Part shown: positions 49,742 to 60,356 of the stretch, one piece after another
How positions within the stretch are numbered: the first letter of the stretch is position 1
How the letters are laid out: every line of letters begins with the position of its first letter
DNA from: Arthrobacter sp. CJ23
GTDB lineage: Bacteria; Actinomycetota; Actinomycetes; Actinomycetales; Micrococcaceae
Length of the DNA: 64,000 nucleotides
Assembly: GCF_024741795.1 (NCBI RefSeq)
Contig: NZ_CP102950.1
Location: forward strand, 2,418,001-2,482,000
Direction of reading: 5' to 3'
The notes under the pieces: model-generated
The model's database searches: none
Seen by the model: only the letters and a program-made list of their open reading frames with translations
What the model was told of the DNA's origin: nothing
Position numbers and translations under genes: made by a program

Positions 49742-50870
49742 ACTGTGGGGCGACCGTCAGGGTCGCTGTCGTCGCCTCGGCGAGCACCGCAGGGATCGGT
49801 TCGACGCCGATGCCCGGGCCGCTCGGGATCCGGATCCGGCCCTCTTCGATGCGGAAGGGTTCGGTGATGTCCTGCGTGTAGAAGCGCTCCGATGCCGAGA
49901 TGTCTCCGGGCAAGGTGAATCCGGGCAGGCCGGCGAGTGCCGCATTTGCCGCACGTCCCAGGCCGGTCTCGAGCATCCCGCCGCACCACACAGCGACCCC
50001 ATGGGCGACGGCGATGTCGTGAATACGTTTGGCTTCGAGGTACCCGCCAACGCGTCCGGGCTTGATGTTGATAATTGCCGCGGCCCCCAGGGCGATGGCG
50101 TCGGCGGCGGAGGCGGCAGAGACAATCGACTCGTCCAGGCACATCGGCGTCGAGATTTCACGGGCGAGGAGGGCGTGCTGGCGCAGATCGTCCTCAGCGA
50201 GCGGCTGCTCGATCAGCAGCAGGTTGAAGGGATCGAGCTTGCGCAGGTGCGGGGCGTCGACGAGCCGGTAGGCGGTGTTCGCGTCTACCTGCAACGGGAT
50301 ATCGCCAAAGCGCTCCCGCACTGCGCGGACGGGCTCGATGTCCCAGCCCTGCTGGATCTTGAGTTTGATGCGCACGTAGCCCTGGTCGATGTAGCCGCCT
50401 ACGGCGGAAAGCAGATCCGGGATTGACTTCTGGATTCCAACCGAAACGCCGGACGGAACCGCCTCGACGGTCGTGCCGAAATAGGAGGCGAAGGAGATGT
50501 CCGTCGCCCGCAGCTGGGCATCGAGGATCGCCATTTCGAGCGCGGCCTTGGCCATGCGGTGGCCCACGATGTGCTCAAGGACGTGGCCGACGAGCTCGGC
50601 GGTGAGTGCCTTGCCCGCCTCCTGCCAGGCGTAGAGCGCCGGAATCAGGAAGCGCTGCAACACCTCGCGCGCGCCATCGAGGTACTCGGGCGAGTACACG
50701 GGCCCGTCCAGGACCACGCACTCGCCCCAGCCGGTCACCTCACGGCCGTTGTGCTCGGCGCTGACCTTGACGAGCAGCGGTGCGCGGGAGGTTTGGGTGC
50801 TGAACGAGGTGGTGAAGGGCGAGACGAGGGGCAGGGTGATATCGATGAGGTCAATGCTGAGAATGCGCAC
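49740..50870 (-). CDS. N-succinylamino acid racemase / OSBS-like enolase-superfamily enzyme (right copy)
   Basis: Mirror of 15483-16613, frame intact, with identical catalytic residues. Confidence 0.88.
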   Translation of the reverse strand: MRILSIDLIDITLPLVSPFTTSFSTQTSRAPLLVKVSAEHNGREVTGWGECVVLDGPVYSPEYLDGAREVLQRFLIPALYAWQEAGKALTAELVGHVLEHIVGHRMAKAALEMAILDAQLRATDISFASYFGTTVEAVPSGVSVGIQKSIPDLLSAVGGYIDQGYVRIKLKIQQGWDIEPVRAVRERFGDIPLQVDANTAYRLVDAPHLRKLDPFNLLLIEQPLAEDDLRQHALLAREISTPMCLDESIVSAASAADAIALGAAAIINIKPGRVGGYLEAKRIHDIAVAHGVAVWCGGMLETGLGRAANAALAGLPGFTLPGDISASERFYTQDITEPFRIEEGRIRIPSGPGIGVEPIPAVLAEATTATLTVAPQ

Positions 50871-51735
50871 GTGCGGGGGTCCTTTCGAGACTGTAGTGGC
50901 CGCGGCGGGCGAAGTCGGTGACCTGCCAGCCGTCGTTCATGAGTGGTGCGAGGGCCTCACGGAGCGCGGGGCGCCAGCGGGCGGCCCGCTCGGGATGCTC
51001 GATGCGCATCGTTTCGATGTCGGAGGGGATCTCGACCCGGACGCGCTGCGCCGAGCCCGGGGAATCGAGGCACAGGCGCGGCACCCCGTCCTCGTTGTGC
51101 AGGACACAGGCCTCCGGTTCCGGGGTGCCTGCCGCGATGCGGGCACCGGGCTCCCGCAGCAGATCCCAGGCCAGCAGCATCCGGTCGCTGTCCTGGCCGC
51201 GGTTGATGCTGTCGGTCATCTCTCCGTAGAAATTGGGCAAGTATTCGCTTGCGGCTGTCCCGAGCCGGTGGATGTTGAAGTAGGCGTTGCGCGCAATGAG
51301 CGGATCAAAGGTCCACGTCATGGTGTCGGTCCCGCGGCGAAGGCACCAGGCCCGCTCATGGTGTTTGAGTGCCTTGCCGACCCCGGCCCCGACGCTCCCG
51401 CCGCGGACGCCCGCGATGTGTGAGTGCAGCGCCCGGTCCGGGGGCGGGTGGAAGAACCCGACGCACACGGCAATCAGGTCCGCGCCGCGGTAGGCGCCCG
51501 CCACGTAGTTGTGCGCGTGGGCGAGCGCGACGAGCAGGCCCGGGTCGATGTGCGGGGCGTTTCCCTCGGCCTTCCAGATCGTCGCGAGCAGGGCGGAGGC
51601 CAACTCCATGTCGGCCGGGTCGTGCAGGGTGCGGACGCTGATCCCGCTGGCCGCAGCCAGTGCCTGGGCCTGGGCCTCGGCACGTGAGGCGATCTTGTCG
51701 CGCCTGGCCTGGCTCGTGGGCAGAGCACCGGTCAC
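50851..51735 (-). CDS. GNAT-family acyltransferase, candidate N-succinyltransferase (right copy)
   Basis: Mirror of 14618-15502 with an intact, identical 294-residue frame. Confidence 0.78.
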   Translation of the reverse strand: MTGALPTSQARRDKIASRAEAQAQALAAASGISVRTLHDPADMELASALLATIWKAEGNAPHIDPGLLVALAHAHNYVAGAYRGADLIAVCVGFFHPPPDRALHSHIAGVRGGSVGAGVGKALKHHERAWCLRRGTDTMTWTFDPLIARNAYFNIHRLGTAASEYLPNFYGEMTDSINRGQDSDRMLLAWDLLREPGARIAAGTPEPEACVLHNEDGVPRLCLDSPGSAQRVRVEIPSDIETMRIEHPERAARWRPALREALAPLMNDGWQVTDFARRGHYSLERTPARAHSQH

Positions 51736-54700
51736 GAGGCATCACCGTGGGGCATGTAGCGGTACCCGAGATAGGCGCCCTTCTCAAGCGGACGGAAGTG
51801 GGCCCAGCCCGCGGAGTCGGGCGCGGTGAAGAGCAAGACGCCGGGCTCGGTGGCGGGCACAAGCCTGAGGGTGGTTGCTTTGGGCTCCGCGCCGTCCTGC
51901 AGGATGTCGGTGAGTTCGCGCATGGTCAGCTGCGGACCATGCTCGCCGTTCTCGAAAGTGAGCGCCGCTGCGCCGGAGGCGTAGCTGAGCGGTGTCAGGG
52001 CAATCTCTGCGGCAAGCGCGGCGGACGGGCCCTCCGGGTCCGCCTGCAAGGCATCCGGAATCCGCGCCGCCGAGACGGCGCTGGCGGCATCGCCGAACAA
52101 TTCCCGGTAGAGGCCATCCGGTTGGCCTCCCGTGCTCAGCAGCGCGAGCGCGAAACCGTCCTCCGGGAAGACCCGCAGATAGGCGCGTTGGCCGATGGTG
52201 CCCCCATCGTGTCCGTAGACGAATGTTCCTTTCCAGTCTTCGAGGAACCAGCCGAGCCCCCAGCCAATGGTCGCGGGCGATACTGCGCGCAGGCTCACCT
52301 GTTCCTCGAGCATGGCGCTGGCCGATTCGGCGGAGAGTATGCGTGTGCCGTTGGGTGCGATACCGCCGCGGAGCGCGGTCTGGGCGAAGCTGAGCAGGTC
52401 CCCGATGCTCGCCGTGATCAGGCCCGCTGGCCCCATGGAGCGCGTGATCGGCCACGTCGAAACCGGCGCGGCTGCCTCGCCGAAGCCAGTGTGCCCCGTT
52501 GCGGTGGCGAAGCGTGGGGCGTCCGAGGTCAGGGTGATCGTGTGTTCGAGTCCCATGGGGGGGGGGCGATGATGTGCTTGCGTAGCGCGGCGTCCCAGGT
52601 GCAGCCTCGCAGCACCTCGATGATCCGTCCCGCGACGACGAAGCCTGCGTTGCAGTACGAGAAACGCTCGTCGATCGGGTGCACCTGCCTGGCGCTCCTC
52701 AGTGACTCGACGTAGCGCTCGACGCAGTCATCGCCCGGGCCGGTGTCGGTGAAGAGGTCCCCGTCGATGCCGCTCGTGTGGATCAGCAGGTGCCGCACGG
52801 TGACGGCGGCAGCGGTGGCGTGATCCGCGAGGGCGAAATCGGGCAGAATGCTCTGCACCGGCGCATCCAGCTCCAGGCGCCCCTCGTCGAGGAGTTGCAT
52901 GATGAGGACCGTTGTCCAGACCTTGGTGATCGAGCCGATCTGGAAAAGCGCGTCGTCCGTCGTGGATACCCCGGAGCCGGTGTCGAGCACTCCCGAGCTC
53001 GCCGTGGTGCACTCGATCGGGGTGCCGTTCTCGTTGAGCCGCACGATGCCGAACTGTGCGGCGGTGACCCCGTAGCGGGTGCGCAGAACGTCCAGGCGGC
53101 GGCGCCAGAAGCCGGCACCGTGGCCGGCGGCGGTGAGGCCGCGCGGCCGCGCGCGCGAGACGGGCCGTGTGTAGCTTTCGAGCCACTCGATGAGACGGCG
53201 GTTGTAGTCGATGCGATACTCGATCGGGCCGTTCAGGATGAACAGGTGGCTCCCGCCCGGGTAGAGAACAAGGCGGGCCGGCACCCCGGCCAGGCGCAGG
53301 GCCTTGAACCATTCCTCGCCCTGCCCGACGGGACAGCTTGCGTCCTCGGCTCCGTGCAGGATGAGGGTCGGCGTTCTGACATTGGTGACCCGGGCGATCG
53401 GCGAGCCGTCCAGAAGCTCGCGGTAGTGGCCCAGCGGCGCAACCCCGGTGCTCATCTCGGAAAAGTACGCGGCGTGCTCGCCATCGGCGGCCATGCTGGA
53501 GAAGTTGCAGATCAGGCCACCGGCGACGGCCGCGGCAAACCGGGGGGTCGTTGCCGTGAGCGCACAGGTGCCGAAGCCTCCGTAGCTGTAACCGGTCACG
53601 GCGAGGCGGTCGGGGTCCGCGAGGCCCTCGGCAACGAGCGTGTCGATCGGCTCGAGGAAGTCGCGTTCATCGGCGGTGCCCCAGCCCCCGTTTACGGCCC
53701 GGTAGAAGGCGTCCCCGTAGCCATCCGAACCGCGGGGGGGTTCACCATCAGGATGCGCCAGCCCTTCGCCGCCAAGACCTGGTGGTAAAGATGAACGCCG
53801 TCAGCGACACCGCTCCAGGCGTTGTGGGGGCCGCCGTGAATGTCGAGCAGCAGGGGCGCCGCGCCCTCGGTCTGCGGGGCCGAGAGCAACCACCCATGAA
53901 CGCGCGTGCCATCGGTGATGGTGAACTCGCGTTCTTCGGCCTCGAACAGCTCGATGCCGGCCAGGGTGCTCTCGCGCAATCTCGTGAGCACCGTCAGGAC
54001 GCCCGTCGCCAGGTCCAGCGTCGCGACCTCACCCAGGCTCTGCTGGGTCGTGAGCACGAAGGCCACACGCGCGCAAGCGGACGCCACGGACAGGGCAGAG
54101 ACCACCTGGTGGGGCCCTGCGAGCAATGCCCGTGAGCCCGTGCCATCGGCGGCGAGCGCGTGCAGCTGCGTCCAGCCGCGCTCTCGTGGGCAGTAGAGGA
54201 TCTCGGAGCCGTCGGCACGAAACGTCGGGCGCCCGCCGGGGTAGCCCGGGAAGCCGGCCATGACATTGCGGTCCAGCGCGGCAGTGAGCGAGGCGTCGGC
54301 CGCATCCGTGCCGAGGTAAAGACGAAGGAGCTCGGCGTTGCCGGTGCGCGGAGCGCGATTCCCGACCGCGATCACGGAGCCACCATCCGGTGACCATGAC
54401 AGTGCCCCGCTGACGCTGGTGGCCTGGCCGATGCGGCGCGGCAGCGGCATCTTGGCGTCGACGTCGAGCACGTAGGCGCCGCTCGTCCAATCGAGGTCGC
54501 TGCCAGGTTCGATGGCGGCCGTGAAGGCGATCAGCAGGCCGTCGGGGGACCAGTTTGCCTCGCTGGCATTCCAGTCGCCGTCGCTGAGGCGCCGCACGTG
54601 GCCGGAGGCGATCTCGCTCACGAAGAGGTGCAGCCGAACGGCCGCGTTCCAGCCGAGCCCATCGGTCTTGAAGCCGAGCCTGTCGATCACGATCGGCTCT

Positions 54701-55132
54701 TCCACCACGGATCCCGTTGCGTTGCGCGAAACCGGTGCGGTGATGGCCAGGCGCAGGCCCTCGGGGCTGACGCGCGCGGCCGCAACACCCAGGGGGGGAA
54801 GTCGGCGGCGCAGCTCAGTGCCCGCGCCTCGCCTCCTCCGATGGGCAGCAGGTACACCTGGGCTGGTCCATCGGAGGCCCGCAGGAAGAGCACAGCGGAG
54901 CCATCGGGAACGAATTGCGGGCCGGAATCGGCCGGGCCGCTCGTCAGAGGGCGGGCCTCGGAGCCGTCGCTGACCGCCCAGAGCGAGCTGTGCGCCGTGC
55001 CGTTCAAGGTTTCCGTGCGGGTGAAGACCACGAGCGTGCCATCTGGCGAGATCGCGGTCTCGGCTCAAGCACCACGAAGCGCCCGAGATCTTCGAGCTCA
55101 AGCGGGCGGTTCGTAGAGGTGTTGGGCGTCAC
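51732..55132 (-). CDS. Prolyl-oligopeptidase / serine beta-lactamase-like fusion A (right, frameshifted)
   Basis: Mirror of 11230-14621. The two GCCGGC sites broken on the left are intact here (54253-54258, 53123-53128), but this copy has its own breaks: G10 near 52557-52566 (5 on the left), G7 near 53734 (5 on the left), G7 near 54792 (5 on the left) and GCTCAAGC at 55063-55070 in place of GCCGGC. A consensus of both arms gives a continuous frame. Confidence 0.88.
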
Positions 55133-55208
55133 GGTGATTCCCCTTCTCGTGGCGGTGAGTCCACTGGTGTCTTGTCCCTCTACCTTCGACGCTCCACCGC
55201 CCCCGCAC

Positions 55209-55227
55209 TTCGTCCGATCAAACAATG
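55209..55227 (-). promoter_or_regulatory. Shared CATTGTT-N6-GACGAA site before M55 and peptidase genes (right)
   Basis: Mirror copy of the site at 11135-11153, unchanged. Confidence 0.5.
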
Positions 55228-55338
55228 CTGAAGCCCTGCATTGGTTGCCCCGGCCCAGGCGCGGTGAGGTGTGTGGCCGCAATACTGAGGTCCATGGGCG
55301 CAGTCCCGTCTGCGCGCCCCACCTTCGAAGGAGAGCTC

Positions 55339-56190
55339 GTGAGCGTCAAGACATTCATCTCGATCGACATGGAGGGCGTCGCCGGCGTCGCGACCTTTGA
55401 CCAGGTCGTCCGCGGCGGCTACGGCTATCCACGTGCACAGGAATTGATGACGCTTGAGGCAAACGCCGCCATCGCGGGTGCCTTCGACGCCGGTGCGGAG
55501 GAGGTTGTCATCAACGATTCGCACGGCACGATGGACAACCTGATCCACGAGCTTCTGGACCCCCGGGCCATCGTCGTGTTCGGCAGTCCGAAGGCGCAGT
55601 GCATGGCCGAGGGACTCACCGCGGATTGCGACGTCGCCTTGTTCATCGGCTACCACGCCCCCGCGGGAGAATACGGCGTGCTTGCGCACACCTTTTCAAG
55701 CCACTTCACGCAGGTACGGGTGAACGGTGCGGTGGTCTCGGAGGCCGAGGTCAACGCCATGTACGCGGCCTCGCTCGGGGTACCCGTCGGGCTCGTCAGC
55801 GGCGATGACGTGATCTGCCGCATCGCACGGGAGCAGTTCGCCGGAGTCGAGGCCGTCGAGGTCAAAGTCGCGCACGGCTACACGTCCACCGCATCGCTTG
55901 CGCCTTCCGTGGCCCGCGGAGCCATCCGCGACGCCGCGGCGCGCGCCGTGCGGAACGCGGCAACCCTCACCGTTCCGGAACTGCCGACGCAGTTCAGGGT
56001 TGCGGTGGATATGCCCACGGCAACCGCCGCCGAGCTTGCCCTGTCGATTCCGGGTGCGCGGCGCACGAGCGAGCGCTCGGTCGAATGCACGGTCACGGAT
56101 GCCGGCCAAGTCCTCGGACTGATCGTCGTGTTCTACGAACTCGCCGCGAGCGCCATGCACGCCAAGACAGCACTCTTCATGCGGCGCTAA
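55339..56190 (+). CDS. M55 D-aminopeptidase, DppA type (right copy)
   Basis: An intact 283-residue protein starting at the GTG 55339, preceded by GAAGGAGAG. The M55 metal ligands are visible in order: S-I-D-M-E-G near the N terminus (Asp and Glu), N-D-S-H-G near residue 60, G-Y-H-A-P near residue 103 and a Glu in E-A-E-V-N-A-M-Y. No signal peptide, so it is cytoplasmic, and it should release D-amino acids from peptides brought in by the ABC transporter encoded in the same arm. It is transcribed divergently from the peptidase/serine-hydrolase fusion gene across a 206-base region carrying a likely operator. Confidence 0.9.
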   Translation: MSVKTFISIDMEGVAGVATFDQVVRGGYGYPRAQELMTLEANAAIAGAFDAGAEEVVINDSHGTMDNLIHELLDPRAIVVFGSPKAQCMAEGLTADCDVALFIGYHAPAGEYGVLAHTFSSHFTQVRVNGAVVSEAEVNAMYAASLGVPVGLVSGDDVICRIAREQFAGVEAVEVKVAHGYTSTASLAPSVARGAIRDAAARAVRNAATLTVPELPTQFRVAVDMPTATAAELALSIPGARRTSERSVECTVTDAGQVLGLIVVFYELAASAMHAKTALFMRR

Positions 56191-56477
56191 GCAGGGCAGG
56201 GACCCCGGAGCCCGGCCCGGGGGGCGGCAGGCGCCGTCCCGGCGCCGGCCCCCCAGAGCGTGGGGTGCCGCAGGCCGCCCACGCCGGGGGGGGGGCGGAG
56301 CGGCTTGCGTGGCCGGCCCCGTCAAGGGGGGGGGGCACGGGGGCAGGCGGGGAGCCGTTGACGCCGTCCGAGGCCCCCCGGAGCGTGGTGCGGGCCCGGG
56401 GCGGGCCATCGGCCGCGGCGGCACCCCTTCCCACGATGGCACCCCTTCGCCGGGTGGAGCCGGTGCGGGGGCGGCGG

Positions 56478-56942
56478 TCAGCTCAGGCGGGCCCGGACGA
56501 GGTCGCTAACGGCCTTGCCGTCGAAGCGGCCGGCGATCTTCGCGGTCACGGGCTTCATCACGGCGCCCATCTGGCGCAGGGTGGGTTCCTGGCCCTGGGC
56601 CCTGAGCGCGGCGAGGGCCTCGTCGATGATGGTTTCGACCTCGGCTGCGCCCAGCGCCCGGGGCAGGTAGCTTTCGATGATTTCGGCCTCGGCGATCTCC
56701 GCGGCCGCACGGCCGCTCTCGCCGGCCTCGGCGTAGATGCGGGCCGTGTCGCGGCGTTTCGCGGCCTCCTTCTGGAGCAAGGCCGTGACCTGGGCGTCGT
56801 CGAGCGCGACGGGGCTCTTGCCGGACTTTTCGCGGGTTTCGATCTCGCCCAGCACGTTACGGACCGTGGCCAGCGCGGTCTTGTCACGGTCTTTCATATG
56901 GGTGATGACATCGGCGTGGAGGCGTTCCTTCAAAGTACTCAT
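56478..56942 (-). CDS. GatB/YqeY domain protein (right copy)
   Basis: Identical mirror of 9431-9895, frame intact. The gap to the M55 gene (56191-56477) contains G runs of 9-11 bases at about 56287-56333 that are only 5-6 long in the left arm, clear homopolymer errors; no gene is visible there. Confidence 0.88.
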   Translation of the reverse strand: MSTLKERLHADVITHMKDRDKTALATVRNVLGEIETREKSGKSPVALDDAQVTALLQKEAAKRRDTARIYAEAGESGRAAAEIAEAEIIESYLPRALGAAEVETIIDEALAALRAQGQEPTLRQMGAVMKPVTAKIAGRFDGKAVSDLVRARLS

Positions 56943-57064
56943 GGCAACGGGGGTTCCTTTTCAGTGATGGGGTACCTTTCATTCTTCACGCCCCGCACCC
57001 CCCATGACGCACCGGGACGCCCCCCTCATGTGCAGATTCCTCTTTTGCAGGCACGAGATCATGC

Positions 57065-57109
57065 GTGCCCCTGCCACCGGGCCATGGCACGGCCCGGCAG
57101 CAAGGGCAC
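57065..57109 (-). terminator. Long hairpin between HTH gene and YqeY gene (right)
   Basis: Mirror of the hairpin at 9266-9310, sequence unchanged. Confidence 0.45.
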
Positions 57110-57154
57110 ACCCGCACCCGGGCCCCACCGGCGGCGAGCGCCCTTCCCGGTGTC

Positions 57155-57194
57155 CAGCCCCGTATTGTCCCGTGCTGTCCGGTGCTGTCCGGCA
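57155..57194 (-). repeat. 10-bp tandem repeat after the terminal-protein-like gene (right)
   Basis: Mirror copy of 9181-9220 with the four 10-base units unchanged on the opposite strand. Confidence 0.45.
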
Positions 57195-57226
57195 GGGTTG
57201 GCCCTTGGCGGGGTGGTGTGGTCGGT

Positions 57227-58006
57227 TCAGCGTCGGCGGCGCCGGCTGGGTTCCCGCGGCGTCCTGGGCCTTGCGGGCAGGCTTGGTCCGGACGGCATTG
57301 AAGACCGTCATCGTGACCGAGACCAGCGGTGATTTTTTCAGGTCCAGGTTCTCGTAACGCTCCCGGCTCTGGGAGAGGATCCAGGACGTCATGTCCCCGC
57401 CGTGCAGGTCCCTGACATCGCTGAGGATGTCGGAGGCGTGGTACCCGGATTTGGAACCGATCTCCATGACACGGCCCCGCCCGTCCGTACGGTAGATGAC
57501 CTGCAGCTTCACCCGTTTGTCGTGCCGGGCCTGGGACCGGGAAATCGAGAGCAAACGCTGGTGGAGTTCGCCGATGCCCGCGAGGCGGCCCTTCGCCCGG
57601 GCGCTCTTGGGCATCTGGACACTGTACTGCCTGCCGCCCTCCGGGAAATCGGTGGTGGTGCTGTGGAACGCCCCCGCGGGCGGAGAGCCGCGCGAAGGTG
57701 CCCCCCGGTGTCCTCCGGGACCACCGTGCCTAGCCGGGGTGCCAGCCTTCGCACGCACCGGCACCAGATGCCCGTCCCTGCCGCGCCGCAGCGCGAGGGC
57801 ATGTGCGTGACTTCACCGCGCTCGTGGAGCTCGGTCAACGCCTGCCGGTACGCCTCGCCGCGGCTTTGCCCGGCCGCGACCTTGCGCAGCATCCGCTCCG
57901 AACGGCCCAGCCGCTCCCCCAGCTCCTTCCACGTATAGCCGTAGACGGCCCTCAGGTGGAGGACCAGTTCCTGCGGGCTCATCCGGCCCGGATCAATGAC
58001 AGCCAT
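57227..58006 (-). CDS. HTH protein, candidate terminal protein (right copy, frameshifted)
   Basis: Mirror of the intact gene at 8375-9148. The HTH region is unchanged, but GCCGGC sites are misread at 57728-57734, 57741-57746 and 57785-57792, and a T is inserted after the GCCGGC at 57241-57246. C-run changes near 57700 add to this. The frame is therefore lost in the middle and at the end; the left copy should be taken as correct. Confidence 0.5.
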
Positions 58007-58009
58007 GGA

Positions 58010-59688
58010 TCAATCCTCCGGGGTCGCGAACTCGGTGTCGAAAAACGCCGAGTCCGTGCCCGCCCGCACCGCCCGGACCCGCAACCGGTCCCGTTCCTCC
58101 CGGGTCAGCGGTGTCTTCACGTTCTCCACCACCCCCCTGCAGGCGCAGACGCCCGATCTTCCCGTCGTCCCCGCCCCCATGCCGGACCGGTTTCGCCCAG
58201 CCAGGGACGTAACTGGTGTAGATCGCGTCACCATTGATGCCCAGCAAGGTACCGGGAGGCACCGTCAACGCCCCGGCCGTGTCCGGCCCCCAGCGCGCTC
58301 GGGCCCAGCAGCACCCTCGCCCGGCCCCGCGCCCACACCTGGACCGCGAGTTCCGGCCGGTAATACGGGCGCTGCTGGGAAGAGACCGGCGCCGACACCC
58401 GGTACACGAACGCCTCGCCCTTGCGTTCCATGCTCGAAAGATATTCCGCCGGGACATCCTGCGGGCTCCACGCGACCACCGTCGAGGCCCGGCCCCGGGA
58501 CGCAAACGCGCCGATCGTCTGGATCATGATCGCCCGTAACGCCGCGCTCACGCCCGCTTTGACCGGCACCGGCATTTCCGGGTCCGTGTCCACCAGCTCA
58601 CGGATCCGGATCACCCGGTTCGCGAAGGTATCCAAGGGCCGGGCCGCGACAGCCTTGCCCCCGGCGCCGGCGATGGTCTTCGTGAACGCCACGGATTCCA
58701 GCGGATCGATCATCCACCCGGCCTTCCGGGCGACATGCAACTCGGCCGTGTCCGCCCAGGCCTGCCCGGCCGCGCCCGGCCGGTTCGGGTAATACCAGCC
58801 CTGCCCGGGATCACGGTGCTGCACGCCCAGGACACCGACATGATTCCATGACTCGGGGACCTTGAAGCGGACCAGCACCCGGGCCCTCGCGTAAGGGTCG
58901 CGGTCCAGCAGATCGACCGTGTCCGCACGGTTCAACCGTGTTCCCGGGCCGGTCCCGAGCTCCCGGCACAGCGCCGCGTACATGAAACGCCCGTCAACAT
59001 ACGCGAACGCCCCCAAACGAGGCCGGGCGGCCGGGTCCACCAGGGGCACGCAGTCCTCATGGGTGCTTGACGCCGGGCCCGCGACCAGATGCTCGAGATG
59101 GTGCTGGCCCGTGGTGCGGTGCAGTTCCTGGGCGATATCGTCCGTGACCGGTTCCGGATCCAGCCCCGCCGGCAACGACGCGGCCCACAGGTTCGTGCCC
59201 GTCGCCGCCGGGGTCTTCCCCAGCACCTGGCCTTTGAACGCTTCCCCGACCAGGAACGCCGTCGCGTCCCACGCCAGGCGGGCCTGTCCCGGAGACAGGG
59301 CCGTGTTCCCGAACCACTCCGCGGCCGTTCTCACCTCGATCCGCTGCCCCGTCGCGGCCCGTTCGAACCGGCCCGTCACCGGGGTCCCGAGCCAATGCCC
59401 CACCATTCTCCCGGACGGGTCGGCCCAGCCCGCAGACCAACCCGGCGTACGGACGAGGAGCCAATGCCGGACCGAACGCTCGTTCACCGGCACCCTTCCG
59501 GTGAACATCACCCGCTCCGCGCCCGCCCACCCCGCCATCTCCAGGATGTCGGCCAAGTTCGGGCTCTTCCGCCCCGCGCCCGGAACCGCGGCCACCCCAC
59601 GGCCATCCGAAAACACCCCCGCCCCCGTGCTGTAGTCCACCCACACCGTCGGGACCTGCCGGAACACATACGGCCTAGCACGCACCAC
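58010..59688 (-). CDS. Family-B DNA polymerase-like protein (right copy, frameshifted)
   Basis: Mirror of the gene at 6694-8371. Here the GCCGGC at 59168-59173 is intact, so the reading frame is continuous through motifs A and B. Extra C residues near 58135 and 58285 break the frame around motif C, where the left copy is intact. Combining both copies gives one uninterrupted protein. Confidence 0.55.
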
Positions 59689-59733
59689 ACCACCCCCACA
59701 CACCAACCACCCCACACCAAAACACCACGAACA

Positions 59734-59750
59734 CCCCACCCTACCCACCC
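59734..59750 (-). other. G-quadruplex motif at outer end of right arm
   Basis: Mirror copy of the left motif, with the G-tracts on the minus strand, 18 bases inside the right border. The surrounding C/A-rich plus strand (59690-59768) precedes the right polymerase-like gene. Confidence 0.6.
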
Positions 59751-59953
59751 ACACCATTGCCAACCACCGGAAAGAGCCCTGCCACCCTGCAGACCACGGC
59801 GGCGACCCCAATGGAGCTTGCCCACTGGCCTTCTTCGGTGCTTACTGATGGAAGGAGCCCACACCGCAGTGCCCAGGAGCTGGTTCACTCCAGCCACGCC
59901 TTCACGGGCTCCAACGGCAAACAGACGCCAAGGATGACGACCGGAGGAAACCC

Positions 59954-60238
59954 ATGTTCGCTCGAGTCAGCACTTACCAGCCGGGCCCAGGCACCACAGG
60001 CGCCCCCACCGAAGACACTGTCAACCGGGTCCTCGAGCTCCCCGGATGCCAGGGGATTTACTACCTCAAAGGAACTGGAACCACATCCCTTTCCATCACG
60101 CTATGGGACAGCGAAGAGAGTCTGACGGCAAGCCAGCAAGCTGCGAACGTGATCCGGACGGAGAGCAGCGAAGCACAACACATGCAGATCCTTGGCGTGG
60201 AGGAATACGAAGTCCTCACGCAACATCTTAAGAACTAG
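59954..60238 (+). CDS. Small ABM-like (dimeric alpha-beta barrel) protein
   Basis: A 94-residue protein starting at ATG 59954 with GGAGG just before it. It begins with F-A-R-V-S-T-Y and has a central S-L-S-I-T-L-W-D-S-E-E-S, the strand-turn-helix pattern of antibiotic-biosynthesis-monooxygenase-like (ABM) or related ferredoxin-like-fold proteins that quantify or shield small molecules. No specific role can be given. It lies 185 bases outside the right repeat border; 59769-59953 shows nothing else. Confidence 0.6.
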   Translation: MFARVSTYQPGPGTTGAPTEDTVNRVLELPGCQGIYYLKGTGTTSLSITLWDSEESLTASQQAANVIRTESSEAQHMQILGVEEYEVLTQHLKN

Positions 60239-60296
60239 GACCGCGCCATCCACCCGTCCGGCACGCAGCCGTGCCCGCTCGGGCATGTGGGCATGA

Positions 60297-60334
60297 AAGG
60301 GGCCCCGTCCACACTCAATCGGACGGAGCCCCTT
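60297..60334. terminator. Bidirectional hairpin terminator
   Basis: Stem AAGGGGCCCCGTCC (60297-60310) pairs with GGACGGAGCCCCTT (60321-60334), one mismatch, 10-base loop. It lies between the convergent ABM-like and VOC genes and has short A/T ends on both sides. Confidence 0.7.
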
Positions 60335-60356
60335 CGCGCTGGATGAAGCACCCGGA

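Larger units (their letters stand above)
35204..59768. repeat. Right clean arm of the giant inverted repeat
   Basis: Reverse-complement partner of 6614-31141, about 37 bases longer because many G or C runs are longer here. At the inner border this arm continues into an intact gene start (34873), whereas the left arm runs into corrupted sequence, so this is the better copy at the tip. It holds more frame-breaking errors than the left arm, for example runs of G10 near 52560, G7 near 53735 and G7 near 54795. Confidence 0.95.

Noticed and set aside
10171..56190. Two old paralogous copies of the island, each losing different genes
   Set aside because: There are almost no scattered substitutions between arms; differences sit on G/C runs and GCCGGC, which is not how genes diverge.
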